A DNA stretch of 64,000 nucleotides from Fasciolopsis buskii (lineage: Eukaryota; Platyhelminthes; Trematoda; Plagiorchiida; Fasciolidae), in assembly GCA_008360955.1 (NCBI GenBank), contig LUCM01010038.1:141015-205014 (forward strand), given 5' to 3'. The position numbers and the translations under genes were made by a program. Within the stretch, counting starts at the first letter, position 1, and every line of letters begins with the position of its first letter. Positions 47,139-61,300 of this stretch are shown here, one piece after another. Under the pieces are notes generated by a model. That model did no database searches. It was not told the DNA's origin and saw nothing but the letters and a program-made list of their open reading frames with translations.

Positions 47139-47222
47139 GACCGGCAGTGGAAAGATTCGAACCCGCGACCTTGACATCCAAACGCCAGGACCTTATCCTC
47201 TGGCCACCACTAGCCAGCGGCG
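47139..47222 (-). ncRNA. tRNA-derived SINE head, reverse strand
   Basis: On the minus strand it reads AGTGGTGGCCAGAGGATAAG (A-box) and, about 35 bases later, GGTCGCGGGTTCGAATC (canonical B-box), ending in CCACTGCCGG. AGTGG and CCACT can pair as an acceptor stem. It is related to the element at 35146-35220 but has the intact B-box. The anticodon stem is weak, so it is interpreted as a SINE promoter. Confidence 0.65.
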
Positions 47223-48784
47223 AGAATCTCAGCTTTCAGTATAATGGTCTCTGTGAATCGGTATCCAAGTGCAGACGGTCAAGATCCATACATCTTCCTT
47301 AAAGTGGTGAGTACTCCTGAAAGATCTTTTTAGTTGATATTGTGTTCTTTGATTTTTATTTTGTCGATATATATATTCGTCGCTTATTTCCTCGAATAAT
47401 TGGGAATTGCGGTCATCTCTGGAGAACGTCAGGCGTCCTATGCGCTTAGAATAGTCTGTGAAGTTCTTTATCCCAGATGCTTGTGCCGGTTTTTTAGCGT
47501 ATACGGGTACCTATGTAACAAATGAACTACCCTTAATGACTGTGAAGAGTGGTCAGCTTCAGTTCACGTGATAGTAATGAGATCATCGATAACGCGTATT
47601 ACAAAAATCAGGGGTTTTGAAGCGTATAGCCTGTGTCATGTCCCAATATGGAATAATGTAGTCGGCGCATTGGTCTCTCTACTTTCCAGCCGCCCAGCTC
47701 CGAACTGGTCGTTCATCTGCCACTATTTAGTTGTTCACGAAGTTTGGGAATTTATGATGGTAGTTTTTCAGGTTGCTAGTTTTCATGAGATCCACTTCCC
47801 TGAGCGCGGTATTTGATCTCAAATATTTCATCACCGATCGCAATGATGTTGTCAGCGCATGTGTTCAGGAGGCAGCATTATTCTGTGTATATAGGTTTAC
47901 CACTAGATTCCATCTTCAACCTTTGTGATTACATTAGATTAGCAATTGGGTTTTTGTTTCTTCTACCTGGCCCCATCTATTTTCATCTATGACCCTAGGA
48001 AACTGACGTATGACATGATCAGTTAGACTGCCTCAGCTCTATGTTGCCTTTGCCACTCACGAACAGTGGATTTTACTGACTCATCTGCGAAGATGCAACC
48101 GGATAAAGAATTCTGAATTATGACCACTAGCCTGTGGGATCTGACTTCAGGATTTCCCAGTTAGTTGAATCGACCACTCTTCATTCGACTGTAGGCTTGA
48201 TCCAGTCCCGTAGGCCTATCGATTGAGTGATCTACCACGCCCTCAAAATCTTTGCAAGCCTCGTGGTTGTTTCACAAAAGCATGGTCAGCTGAACATGTC
48301 CAGTGACGATGTCACACAGACTGGTTAAGTGAGAGGTGATATTTCACCTTATTTCAATCGTTCTGATCCTCTGGGATCCATAGGTTTTCGACGAACATTG
48401 TACACATTCTCCAGTTTACAAATGGCATAGAAGCATGAGTATTACTTATGTTGCTAGGTAACATTTTCACCATTTATTTGTCTCTAACCAGAAACATCTT
48501 CATTTAATTTGAATGCTACCGTCGTAAAGCTAGTAGCGGTTCGTCTGCGGAGCTCATAGGTCAGAATATCTGGGGGAAAATAACTGAGGTAATTTCCAAA
48601 ATACAGGAATGAGAAAATAAAAGGCTATTGCAAATGTGTACACTTGTGTTCTCTTTTTGGTAATAACAGTCATCAAATTCTGTGTATAACAAGCTTGGAC
48701 CTTTATTTCTCAACTTCATCTACCTTTATAAACGCGGTAAAAGGAGAATCACGGGCACAGATGTAGCAGTGGTAGCCACAGTAA
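47223..48784. other. Intergenic, nothing recognised
   Basis: About 1.5 kb without recognisable features. Confidence 0.5.
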
Positions 48785-48829
<45 letters not shown>

Positions 48830-49010
48830 GCTACTACTACTGCTACTACTACTACTGCTACTACTACTACTGCTGCTACTACTACTACTACTATTACTAC
48901 TACTACTACTACTGCTACTACTACTGCTACTACTACTACTGCTACTACTACTACTGCTGCTACTACTACTACTACTATTACTACTACTACTACTACTACC
49001 ACTACTACTA
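48785..49010. repeat. (CTA)n satellite with an 84-bp higher-order repeat
   Basis: 226 bp of CTA units with TGC and ATT variants. Within it an 84-bp pattern starting at 48830 is repeated exactly at 48914, showing a higher-order tandem duplication. Long poly-Tyr and poly-Val frames across it are artefacts. Further scattered ACT runs follow to about 49110. Confidence 0.97.
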
Positions 49011-52000
49011 TTTTGTCCTCCAGTCTGAGCATTACTTCTGTGGCTAATATTACTACTACTAATGGGAGTCCTATTAACACTACCACTACTACTACTGTTG
49101 CTGTTACTACTACCCCCACTAAAACCAAGTTCACTATTATTTAAGACAATAATGCTACCATAGCAAATTTTTCAGCAACTTTTCTTTGAAAAATCCACCT
49201 CATCCCCGTCACGGTTTCCGCATGGCTTGCACAGACAAGAACAAATGGATAACAAAGTCTGGCATTACTATAATTTCTTATCTGACTTTCACCGTCGGTC
49301 GAAATTCACACATCACTAATGTGTGCGTGAAATTCAGTCCACCAGTCCTCTGCCTGGTTTTATTGTGTTCAAGCTAGTTTGCGTTATAATGAATTTGGGG
49401 ACAAATGTATGCATGCTCCAGGACACTTCCAGCTGCTTTGTAGATTATAGCAGAACAGATCAGTCATTTGACCCCGATACAGGAACGGAACTGCCATATG
49501 CTGTAACTCCCAGTATTGTATCCGAGAAACTAGGTGTATGAATACGACAGATTCCCATTGCTTTAAATGTTTGCTGACCCCTCCAATCACTCTGGATGAA
49601 AAGACGTTTACCGGAGACTACCTATCGTTCTAGGAAACATTTTTTGCATGATCGAATTGATTTTTGTGCACTCACCCCGATTCACCTTCTTTAATCAGTA
49701 CTTTGATGTACACACACTCAGTAGTGTCTTAGATGACGTGACAAGTTGATGAGAGTAATCAATATATACTGTTAGACGTCCGGGGTCGTTATTTCATTAG
49801 GGCTAAAAATGCCGGAGATACCTATCTTTGTCAAGTCGGTTATATAACCGAGTCAATAGGCTGACTTATCGACTGAACGATTTACTGAACACCTAGGTTG
49901 AACTCGGAAAAAAAACGCGAGGAGGAGGATGAACATGTTCCTACCGAAGTATTCAAGACCATTTCACCCACGTCTAGTTACGCTAGCACAGATCTTGGAA
50001 TTTAGTTTGGGCACACCTGCCCGATACAGTACGTCCTATACTGTACAAACGAAGTCTACCTCACGTTGTGCTAACTGCGATCGATTCGTGAGGAAACGGG
50101 AGATTTCGTGCCACTTTTTCAGCTAGTCGCTCTGGTGAAACTGTGAAATTGTTCATATCGGATGCACACAAGCACACACGCAGGTTAACGAAAATAAATT
50201 GTGTACTGATATGATTTTTTCTTCTAACTCAGCAGTCTAAAAAATTGTGTAAACATTTACTCTTACTTTTTTGCTTTTTCGGTCAGTTTGGAAGAGCAGT
50301 ATGGGTTTTCAAGTAATTAAGTCAGTTTTATCAATGGGGGAGAGAAGCGTGTCCAAAGTCAGATTGCGTTGAGGTCCGAATGACAACATTGTGGTCATTG
50401 CCATGACAGAATTTGAACAGCTGACAAAGCTCCCGGTTTTTAGGACTGTCCTGTTTGGTTCGTTTTGGGATTTTAGTCAGCCTGTGAGAGTAGAATGAAA
50501 AGTTGGAAGACGGGCGCCATTGTAACTGTGGCTAGTTTCTACTTGAAAGATGTGTAGCCTTAAACATATTAGTCATCCGTCTCTGCTGTTTTTGTCAAAA
50601 TGGGTGTGATAATCGCTTTGCGGACACAATTCTCTTTATTTGCTTCATTTAGTTGAATTACTTACCCCGGGTACATACTCCTGTGGGAAGATACTTCGTC
50701 AGTAGCACTGTCATCATCTGCGTCATCATGATGATAACATGATAATCATTCTCGCTATCGACATTCGAATGACCACCAATCTAGTAATTGTTATCATGTG
50801 CATCTACATGCGATGAATTTCCAAGGAACTTATCTAAGACTTGATTCGCATTGTGTATGTTGACACAAATGAGCTTTAGTTTACTAGCTTTATTCATATT
50901 GTGACCGAGTTCTTAGCGTAAAAGTGTTTGTGCGAAAGCCATCGAATGAGTCCTGTGAAGTATGTTCGTACAAGCCACCTGCTGTAGTATTCTCAAGGCG
51001 CGGGAAGCCATCGTGCAAATTGCATGGCCCAGTACAGAAAGACGTAGCCGTAGCCTGTAAACAAAACCAGCCAACCAGAACAGTGTTTATACAAGAAAGT
51101 TTAGATCAATAATCCCCCAAATACCACTGGTCTAAAGATGTTTTACCAGCCTAGATTCCTCGTATTTTGTTTCTAATCAAGTTTGGAAATAAATCAACTT
51201 GTCCTTCAACTATTGCTTACTTTGGGTCTTCCCACTACACATTAGCAGTCTGTGTCCGTACCATATTGCTATTGGTCGAATTCCTTATCACTTTCAAATA
51301 TTACGATGGTACGCAGCAACAGAAACAAGCCTGTAAGTAGAAGCATGGATAACAAGTGAAGTGGATGGAATCTAGCTAACTTCATTACTCAGAGAACACG
51401 CAATCACAAAATTCCGATTTAATCTTTTTTGAACAAAATGCTTTTGATTTAGCTTGGATATATGGGTATGTGGCTTTAGTCGTTTCCTTATGGTCACATG
51501 GGCTCAAACATACCAGTGTTTCCTGCTAATCCGGCGGATTCATGTAACACGAAAACGTTGCGCAAAACACAAATTTATAGACTGAATGTTGGTGGTGTGC
51601 TTGAGTCTGGCTCGTAGACTGGCCTTGGGATTGTAACTTGAAACGTGGCATCTACACAAAGGTATATTGTATCTGTGGGACCTCGTCATGCGACAATTTT
51701 TGATGCAAGGTCGGAATAAGCTAGTTTCCATTCCCACATATTATCATTCTTAGAAGAATAGGGCTTGGTTTTGCTGGTAAGACTGACAACTGATTTATGT
51801 TTCTCGCGATTTAATTGCCACAAACTCACATATTACACTCGAACTGACCTATATCAGTGGCAGCATTTGAAACATCGTGAAGAGTAGCTTTTGTTCAGTT
51901 ACGTTCAGAACAGAACGGGAGCAGTCAAAACCTGTCTGCCAAAAAAGCTCTTGTGAAAGCTGAAATAAGTTATATCCAAAGGATAAAATACATTCCGACC

Positions 52001-53381
52001 TATGATCAACAAGTGATTTGCATCCATCCTCCGTCATAGAGACAAATTTTGAAAATTGTTTCCTATGTTCTGACCGCTTAACGTTGTTTGCAATGAATAC
52101 AACCCAATCGCATGAAACCGAAAGCAAGCCCATAGTTTTCGTCAAATTGCTTGACTGATGATTATGTTCCGAACCGTTCTCGGAAGATGCCATTCATCGG
52201 ACTGCTACAGGATATCTCAGTAATCAAACGAAATAATCCAATGGATGAACCCTGGACCGCTTTGAATAACACTACCGTTGAAAACACATGAATTTGTTAG
52301 GGGAAGTTTTATTTTTCCTTAATTTTTTCAGCCCTCAGGTTACGGTTTTGAAACCATTTCCGACTGTCGCTCCCATTCTAGGGACTGAATGACCAGATGC
52401 GTTGTAGTCCGAGGATCATCTATGCAGAGATCCTGAATGGAACAGTGTGATCGATGCATGGAATACGGGAGCGCCAAATTGCTAACCGAATTGATTTGAC
52501 CAATCGTAGGCATTCAACAGATTGGACACGGGATCATTGCTGACCTAAGAAACAGTTCCGTAGATGAGAGACGCCAATCAAACTGCCAATACATCTTCGT
52601 GGTTTTCGCAGTCGGTATTTTTCAGCCCTCTCTCGCCCGATCAACTTGTGAACATCGAACAAGCAAACAAATGGGTTATCTCACTGAGTCGGCAGGTAGG
52701 AGGCCGCCTAGCTGGTCGGTCCGCGTTCGGCTAAAGGGCGATTGGTAAGCAACCGTCCATTTTCGTGATAGTAATGTTTTATACCAACGCATAAAAGCTC
52801 TCTTCTTCGGCACATTTTCAGTAATATGTCCACTCTTATTCAGACGCCCAACAGGGCTTCGCACTATATGAGTCGTTAAAAAATGACTTGAACTGTGTAT
52901 CGTACAGAATTCGGTAGTTCGCTTAATTGTCAGATTTCTATTACAACTGACATAACAATTGTCAAAATGTTTTAACTTCGTTTAAACCAGTTGCGGCTGT
53001 TATGGAGCGCCGAAAATGTTGAAATCTCCTGTGCAACCTTGAGGTAAAGTTGAAGCACGTTGCCAGCAGAGTTCGATGATATCGATTTGATTGAATTCCA
53101 AGATATCACGTTTATCGCAGATCATAGTGACTTTTAGTGGGAAGGAAGCTGAACGAAAAAAAAAACAAAACAGGGAATTTCCTTTTTTTATTGTTTTGCC
53201 ATTAGCGAATTGCCGTTTTGGAGATAATTTTCCATCTCACACGCTTTGGTCTAAATTGGTACGTAGGTCTCAGTCATTGATGGCCATTACACAAGCGGAC
53301 TCCTCCCATGGGCTTGTAGCTGTCCAACGCAGGGTAGATGCTGTTTTTATTTCACTTGTACCGGCGTACGAACTTACGAGG
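49011..53381. other. Intergenic, nothing recognised
   Basis: About 4.4 kb with no gene, RNA or repeat beyond residual ACT-rich sequence near 49045-49110. Confidence 0.5.
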
Positions 53382-53434
53382 CCACACACATGCACACACA
53401 TGCATGCACACACGCACGCACACCACATGCACAA
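53382..53434. repeat. CA/TG-rich imperfect microsatellite
   Basis: CACACA units interrupted by CATGCA and CGCA variants. Confidence 0.9.
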
Positions 53435-53674
53435 ACGTACCTGCACATAGGCGCGTTAGACCCTGACAAACTTCGTTCTTCCATCCCGGGATTGTTCAGC
53501 CCCGGGTTGTTTTGCGAAAGTTACACTGTGAGAGAATCGATGGCTGGTACGTGCGCGCAGACAAAAGTGAGCTAGCTAAATATAATACTGTATCAATGGC
53601 TAGCGCTAGTGCGCTGACCTCGGTTGGCTCAACTACGCAAACATGGCGACTGAGCCCCCAAATTACGTCCTGAT

Positions 53675-53986
53675 TTGGCCGAATCTAAGTTGTCCGGTTC
53701 GGCGGGCCCTTCTGGAATAAGTATGGGGAATCCATTCAAGATTGAGTGCGTCATGCACTACAAAGTGGCTGTCAAATTCCAGTGCGAAATCAAGCGGCTA
53801 CGTGCAGGCCGGTTTATCCTGCCGACCATAGTTGACCCAAAACGTGAAAAATCGATAGCCGGGATTTTTGTTCATTCATTCCGGCAGACCGATCCACAAA
53901 AACATAAATTCGGTTGCGTAAGTGGAATGCGCGCTCGTGCGAGAGAGGGAAAGGCGATCACCGTATGCCAGCCCCGGAACGGCTAG
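53675..53986 (+). other. CpG-rich 103-codon open frame, unknown
   Basis: This open frame has a base and CpG content visibly higher than the surrounding DNA. It begins MAESKLSGSAGPSG and is rich in Lys/Arg near its end (MRARAREGK). I recognise no domain, there is no clear splice acceptor or Kozak-like context, and no second copy exists in the window. It could be a stray exon, part of an unlisted repeat, or chance in a GC-rich patch. Confidence 0.2.
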
Positions 53987-56900
53987 GCTTGGTGAATTTT
54001 CATAAACCAAATATTAGCTGAGGTATTTTAATCGGAAACATGATTAACGAAACTGGGACTGATTTGTGTTTAACTTGATCCAGGGTACCTCGGTCACATT
54101 CATGCTACGATTGCCTAACAGAGAAGAAAAAAGGCTGTTGATCCACGGAACTGAAACGAGCAAAAACGGTTAACCAATAGTTAAATTACATGCATTAGGG
54201 CAACAGTGACCGACGCACATACGTTTAAAATCTGGTGTCTTGGTTTGCTACTACGTCGGCGCTGTTGGGTGCGGCGTCACGACTTCTTGGAGTGACTACG
54301 GTTGTTAACGGGGATATGGATCAGATCAAACAAATCACCATCCTGTACGAGGGTTTACCGGTACTCTCGAACTGCTATTATTACCTCATGAAATTTTAGA
54401 TGAAACAGTTTTCATCTGTTGCGCTGTTTCAGCAGCCGGCAAATGGTGTCGGCGAGAAAATTTGCGCTTTGCAAGTTTCAAATGCCCACAATATAGTAAT
54501 TGAAAACATTGAAAATTAATTTAGGAGAATGTTTTGTTAGTTTTAGTACTTCAATTAATTCCAACTGTCTTGCCTTTTCACTAGGCTTCCGATCTATGAT
54601 TATCCACGTTTACCTGGATTCTGACGGTCGTTTACGTTTTACGTCTTTCGCCGTAATGAGTATTACTGTTGCCAGAGTGAACGGATTGCGTATAGGAACA
54701 ACATCCTTCTTTTTTCTTCGTTTTCTTCCTCTGTGAAATGGTAATTTTTCACTGATGAGCAGTAAGAATTCCTACTGTCAACTCACGTGCCCGATGGCGG
54801 TCAGGCGATCGATACCGCGGCGTTTTAGTCAGAAGAATCCTCTCAACGACTGTCTAGTCCCCCACTCGGCAGCCCGCAGTCGGCCGCAATACTGTTCTTG
54901 TGGGTGACATGCTTCGTCGTAGGTAAAATATAGAAAACTGCCACGCGGAATCTTGTATTCCTCATGGAGATGTTTGGTTCAACAAGGTGAACATTGGATT
55001 CTTCAGGTACGTTCTGGATGCAGATCTGTCGATTCAAAAGAAACCGTAATCCCGTGAGATTGCCACGAATATACACATGGGGTAATCCACAGAATGGAAA
55101 CCATAGAAAATGATGACCGCTGGTGCTAATTTGAACGTGCTTGAGAACTTCCAGAACGGTAGACGAATTACACGTTGGGTTTGATCAAAACTGATTTATT
55201 GTCTTTCGGTGAAGCAACATGAAGGAATTGAGCAATGACTGAAGTATTCTTCTTGCTACACGGCCCGGCCTTACGCACTATTCGAAGTTGTCTAAAAGCA
55301 AGGGGTGTTCCGATGAGTTTACCATTATAATGTCCAAACACTAGGTAATGTGTCATCACTTGCCCTGACGATAGTTTCCTAACTCAGTTGATGTTGTGAT
55401 GGTGCCAGCTATGCGTGTTTGAGACATTAACATAATTCAATCACGGCGCTGATGAACAAGTAAGCTCAAATTGGTTACATTTTTCCCCTGGCCAAAATGG
55501 TCTTGGCTGCCGAAACCATTTTTATATGCGGTTATACCTGTTACTGAGTTAAGCTGCCGTTGGAAACCAGTCCAATGTTGTGGTCCCAATTGGTGTTATT
55601 GATCCTTTTTATTCCAGTGTGCTTGGATAAACTCCGCTGGGGAGTGTTTCAAAATGGTCAACGGCTTCCTGAGTTGGAAGTGTTGCATGCTGATCATGCT
55701 GGAAAATTTCGGAAAGTCGATCAATTTTAAATAATAAATTCAGAGTGAAGTAGGAAGTACAATTAATATTAGATAATTGCTAAGCCTTAACCACTTTAGG
55801 TTGAATTATCAACATTCTTGGTTTGGGTACCTCGCGGTGATTTTGGACGAAGTGACCCGAACAGGACGAGTGGATCATGGATTTACACTTTCTCATTCAG
55901 ATAGGCTCGTCACTCTTCCCCTGAGATTTCATCACGCATCTAGTCCACATATAGTAATTCGGTAACTTCCATAGTTCTTAAAACATTCGGTTCCGTGATT
56001 GCACATTTCACATGATGACTTCGATTGGGATGGAGAAGTATCACATGGATAAGACGATAATTTCTTGAGCTTGTCAGGTGCTTAATCTGACTGTTTGCTT
56101 TTAAAATGTTTTGTGCGACGGAATGTTGCATAAAATTGCCGATGGCGTACCCAACCGCACAGCGTACACACGAGTTTGCAGAACTCAAAATGTTCTCCTA
56201 ACTGTCTTAAAATGGTCTTAACTTGGTTGTGCTGTTTTGGGAAATCTGATTTCGTACTGGTACTCAAGTATTTTCGAATTTTCATTTGCATCTGTGGACG
56301 ATAACGGACGCCAACCTCAGAGATACTTTCAAACTTTTGGTTCCAGAACTGCTAAGGTGTGTTATAAAATTTGGAGCCCAACATTGACTCTGGCCACTGA
56401 CCTACTAAACACCTAAATTTTGTCTACCCAATCGTTTAGCATGGTGAACGCTTGAACGCGGCATTTTCATAGTCTCTTGATTTCTGCCACTTTCTGGCAA
56501 AATCCACTCTGTTCGGGGTATAAACAATGAATGTGCCTGGATTACCTGTTTCACATATAACGGTCTTATGGATGGGCTAAAATACATCTAGAAGAACGTG
56601 GAACTACATCACCAGACAATCACAGTCAGCCTTATTCGCAATAGTCGCATTACGCGACTTGAATCGATAAACTGTCAAAAAGTGACCAAAATTATCGTAT
56701 GCACGACATAGTCCATATCGACATTGACGAACAGAACAAAAATAGGGCTCGCCACACGAAATGTTGCTCTTGGATTCCCAAGAATGATCATTCACACTGG
56801 AATAGTTCTCAAGTTTGGGGATGTCTATTGTGAGCTGAGTAAATCATTCTGGTTTCGTCTGTTGCAATACGATCAGAGTGTTGGTGTTGTTACTATCTGT

Positions 56901-58319
56901 ATGTCATTATGCAGAAATGTTTCTATTACCTTTTTGATCTTTTATTTCTATACACTTGCCGTTCTACAGTAATGTCATTTGTCCTTTTAGTCGGTCAGTT
57001 GTACGCTTCTTGTTCTGGACAAGCACATTAGTAGAACTGGGTCGCCTATTTATCCAACTGGATGAGAAGATTACGACAATGGGGAGCTGAATTCTGCCCA
57101 CTTATTTTCTTAAAAGTTCCTTGGTAGGATGCTATCGAGTAGTTCTTTCTGCATTTTGAAATGTAACTTTACAGAAGTTGCAATGATGGACGGTAGGAGC
57201 TGGTTTGCCTACTGAACAAAATTTTATCTTTCCATTGATGGAAAATTCGTCCATTCCTCTGCTTAGGACTGGGGTATCCAATTGTACCACTCGCATTGAA
57301 ATCGGTATGCTGGAAACGTCTACCCATAGGTTAAAGGGCAGCAAGATCAGAATTCGCAAGCAAAGAAGAAGGTGTTGATCCGAATAGCGACTCACTAAGG
57401 TGACCGGATATTCCGAGTGGATTTTATATTGCGTAATTTGCCGGCAACAATCATGAAACCATTGAAAGCGGTAATGCTCAAGACGATCAGAATCAGCTCG
57501 CCGCAAATTCATTCCTCACATCATGTAATTCATAACTCAAGAATCCAGAAGAAGAATTCTAGAAACGAGTCGGCATCCTGTGGAAGGGTGAAAAGTTGGC
57601 GTAGTTGGAAACCGATTAGCGTGTGAGGGCTTGTCATTCATTCATCACTTATCAGGGGAACGAAACATTCGAAACCATTGGTGAGCCGATTGATGAATGA
57701 TGGGATGAATGATCATGGTTTATTAATTCTGACCGGTGTGAAGAAGTTCAGGCTGACAAATTTCAAAACTGTCGGCGGTAAAGAATTCAATTGAAACTAA
57801 AAATGAAGTGAACATAGAAAATCTAAGATCAAACGCAGTAGATTCAAAAACACTTCACTCACTTTCTGTTGTCTTATAAATTTCGTGCCGCCTCATAGTG
57901 TGATGATGTGATCAATCAAGCCAAAAACACTGAAAATCACTCAGTATTCTGCTAAGAACGTCGAGTAATTCGGCACATCCGTCAACTGACTTGCGGTCAC
58001 GAAGCTATCATCATAAGACGTGGTAATTGTGGTTTCTGGCAAAGCTGATTGCCATTTCGATATGTACTTACAAACTGCAGCTGCCGCGAGGCAAAAATTC
58101 CTTCCTGGAATTAACGGGACCGATTGCGAAAGTGATTATTTGAATAATTGTTTCGCAATTCATCATAAACGTATGTCATATCTGCAATCAGAGAACGCGA
58201 AGCCAGCAGTCTGCTCAATTTTCACGATATCCATGGAATAACCTACCTCAGATTAGGGATCTCCGGTGAGCTTACGTGCAAATAACCTGATACAGTCCAA
58301 TACTCTCAATTTGTGCTGT
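53987..58319. other. Intergenic, nothing recognised
   Basis: About 4.3 kb without recognisable genes. The 126-codon minus-strand frame at 57132-57512 and other frames have no family resemblance. Confidence 0.5.
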
Positions 58320-58351
58320 TGGTAGCTCAGGTTGTTGTTTCCATGGTGTCC

Positions 58352-58393
58352 TGATCGCTGAGCTGACGACGTCACCTCGACTGGTGATGAAAC
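58352..58393 (+). ncRNA. Hammerhead-like core in a dispersed repeat
   Basis: CTGACGA (58363-58369) fits the hammerhead CUGANGA box. After one extra C, GTCACC (58371-58376) pairs with GGTGAT (58383-58388) in a 6-bp stem II around the loop TCGACT. GAAAC follows at 58389-58393, then ACGTTTGCGACC as a possible short stem III. A stem I partner is not found here, but the related sequence at 44951-44966 has one. The inserted C and the missing U before the cleavage site make activity unlikely. Confidence 0.35.
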
Positions 58394-61300
58394 GTTTGCG
58401 ACCTAAACACCAAACTATCCGAACCCCATGAAAACATTCCGATACACCTTCCCCGCAACTTGCCTATACAACCAGCAAATCAGAACCGGGAGTACTCACG
58501 AACATTAAGTTCAAACATGCCTCATGCCATTGGACCGAAAATATTCCACCCGTGGAGACTCCTCGTAATTTTTATATAAACAGGCTATTTATAAATAAAA
58601 ATGGAACCTCTCTTCCAATTCCCATGGTCTTCTGGTTGCCTTCAGCTGCATGGCTCGTATCAGAGCCATTCTAGTGGAAACTGGTGGTACGTGATAGTAT
58701 CTTATTGATTTTGATCGAATTCGGTAGCACTATTCCGATCACGTATATTCTAGGATCGGAACACTGGAACCATCAAAAGGATAGTATAAAGACATGTAAA
58801 CAACCTATTTTTGGACGAGAAGTTCCAACATGCAGTAGCCGAGGCCAAAAATGTGGGCGGAAAGCTAATGGAACTGTTTTAAGTATGTGAATAATGAACA
58901 CCGAGTAACTGGCCCCATTGATTATGAGTTATTCTAACATAGAATGAGATAAATGAGATGAAATACGGAATTGGTGACATCGTAGTGCATACACTGTGGC
59001 TGGTCTTCATTTTAATTAGGGAGAAAAATGCTCATGGGATTTGGAAAACCTTGACTTCAGAGCGGCAGGCATGGATAACCGAATGATAGCAAGAAGTCAC
59101 TTTGATCGGTAAAATGGATTAACTACTTTCTAACATCCAATATGATGTCTAATCGAGGGCTGGAATCTCATCTCATTACGGGATTTCGTCGCCAGTACCT
59201 GTTTTCAGTTCTGATGGGATAGCCAGGAAATCCATTTTAAATTAGTCTGATGAATTTCACCTAAACTATTCCATTGAGTCGGAAATAGCAGGAAGAATGC
59301 GACAGTTGGGTCCAATAACAGATTATGAACAGTTAAATGGCTCATTTACCTGAGCTTAAACTGACGTTCTACGGTCATTTCGGGTTGAAATATTGATACA
59401 CAGTCTCGCCAAGTGCATGCCAGAGACTATCCTGAAGAAGCCTTAGTTACGATGACGAAATATCCAAATAAAACAAAGCTCATCGCAGTTGTGAACCTAA
59501 TCCGCATAAACCATATAAAGTTACAGTGTATTTCGACCAACAACTGACACCAACTTAAAATTGGTGTGACTGATATAAGAGCAATCAACGTGCCTTTAGA
59601 ATAATCTGAAGTTATCACCGAACTAGCTATTTTTGCCAAATCTATAGGGCGTACTTTCATTTGTTTGTTACATACCAACATCGAAAGCTACAATCCGAGT
59701 AAGTGTTTTCGGTCAAAGGACAAAAAGGAGCACTCATATCCAAATCGCACAAGAAAGAGAACTTTTATAGTCGAAAGTCTTGTCGTGACTGGAAACCTAT
59801 GTAATGTGGACAAACGAATGAAATCGTTGTGGTTATGTATTGCCGACTTCATTTCAGTAAAAATGAGAGATGTTCCACCTAGCCAATTCCACAGGCAAAT
59901 CACTGCGTATCCTAGGAGCTTCTCTGATTGTGGGCTGAGTTCATTTACAGCAGCTCCACTACGCACATTTTAAAACCAGAATATTATCTTTTCATTTTAA
60001 TTATTCGGAGCTCGTAATATGATATAGTTTTTCCACACTGTGATTAGTCATTGATGAGTTATAGGCAATGGAATGTTGATAGGTGTTTCATTCTACGCAG
60101 CCCGAGTTCAACTTAATAAGGTGAGTTCGGGTCCTCAAATATGGAAACGCGCTAAATGACTGATTCTACCAAACTGACAATGGAAGAATGTCAAGCAATC
60201 TATGACTAATAACGTTGTGAAAGTCCATCGAGAATAGGTGTTAGGACGTTGAACCAAATGATCTCAGAACGCGTTTAGAAGGACAAATTTAAGGCAGTCG
60301 AAATAGTTTCCTCATGTTAGAATACCCTACTGTTAGTTCTAGTCCGACAAGCTTGGCTAACAAGATTTAGCATCCCAATGTGAAACACATCTAATTGCTA
60401 AATGATTGAAGTGGGATTCATGGAATAAGCGTAACTGCCTAGCTGGAGCAGCAGACTTACACAGTGTGATGTGAACTGAAGAAGAAATGTGGAGTCAGCC
60501 GGAAAACTTGTCTGACAAGACATGCCGGCGAATCATTGGTGCTATTTTGAATCGGGAAGTGAATACGTTCGAACGCGTATATTTCCTGTTTAGGATCTTT
60601 GTTTGTTGTGGACAAGAACTGCCACATGGTTGATTGAGTTGATCATATGTGTTAGTAAGAAAAAATTCCGAAGTGAATGGTAATCACGTTTAAAAAAATA
60701 TCAGCTGGGTCATGATTCCCGCCATCTAAAACGGTGAATAAAATGACGATATTATTGATAACAAATTCAGTTCTATGAGACCCAGTAGACATATGTTTAG
60801 CTGGGGCAGTCAGTAGAAATCTTAGTTGATTTCATCCTTTAGGTTTCCAGAAAAGCGGTGAAAATTATCCATCTATTATGAAGACAATCCGGCGATACGG
60901 GCAGGTTGTTTTATGCATCTGTGTTGTTTATATCCTAATTTTAATACGGTCAACGGGGCGGAGAAACGGAATTGATTCTATTCAGTTTATGAAGAAGATC
61001 GCATCCATCAATACAGTCATCTTGTGACCTAATAATGGTCAAACTTCATGCCAACGTTGTATCGAATGTGATACTTTCTGTAATCCAAATATCCACTTTA
61101 GTTTTACGAGTGCTTTCTACTTCTGCCCACCAGGAAGGTTTCTAACAGCTCCTCTTTCCCGTGAGATGAGGTTAAATCAATGTTTATCAGTCCTAGTTGG
61201 AAAAATTGTTTTTCTAACCATGTGGTTGTGTTTCGCTATCGCAAAACCGGATTCTACCGCGAATAGGAACGGGCTTGCCTCATTATGAACCATCCAGGTG

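Noticed and set aside
48682..49134. Poly-Tyr and poly-Val open frames of 121 and 143 codons
   Set aside because: They are produced by the CTA microsatellite read on the two strands.
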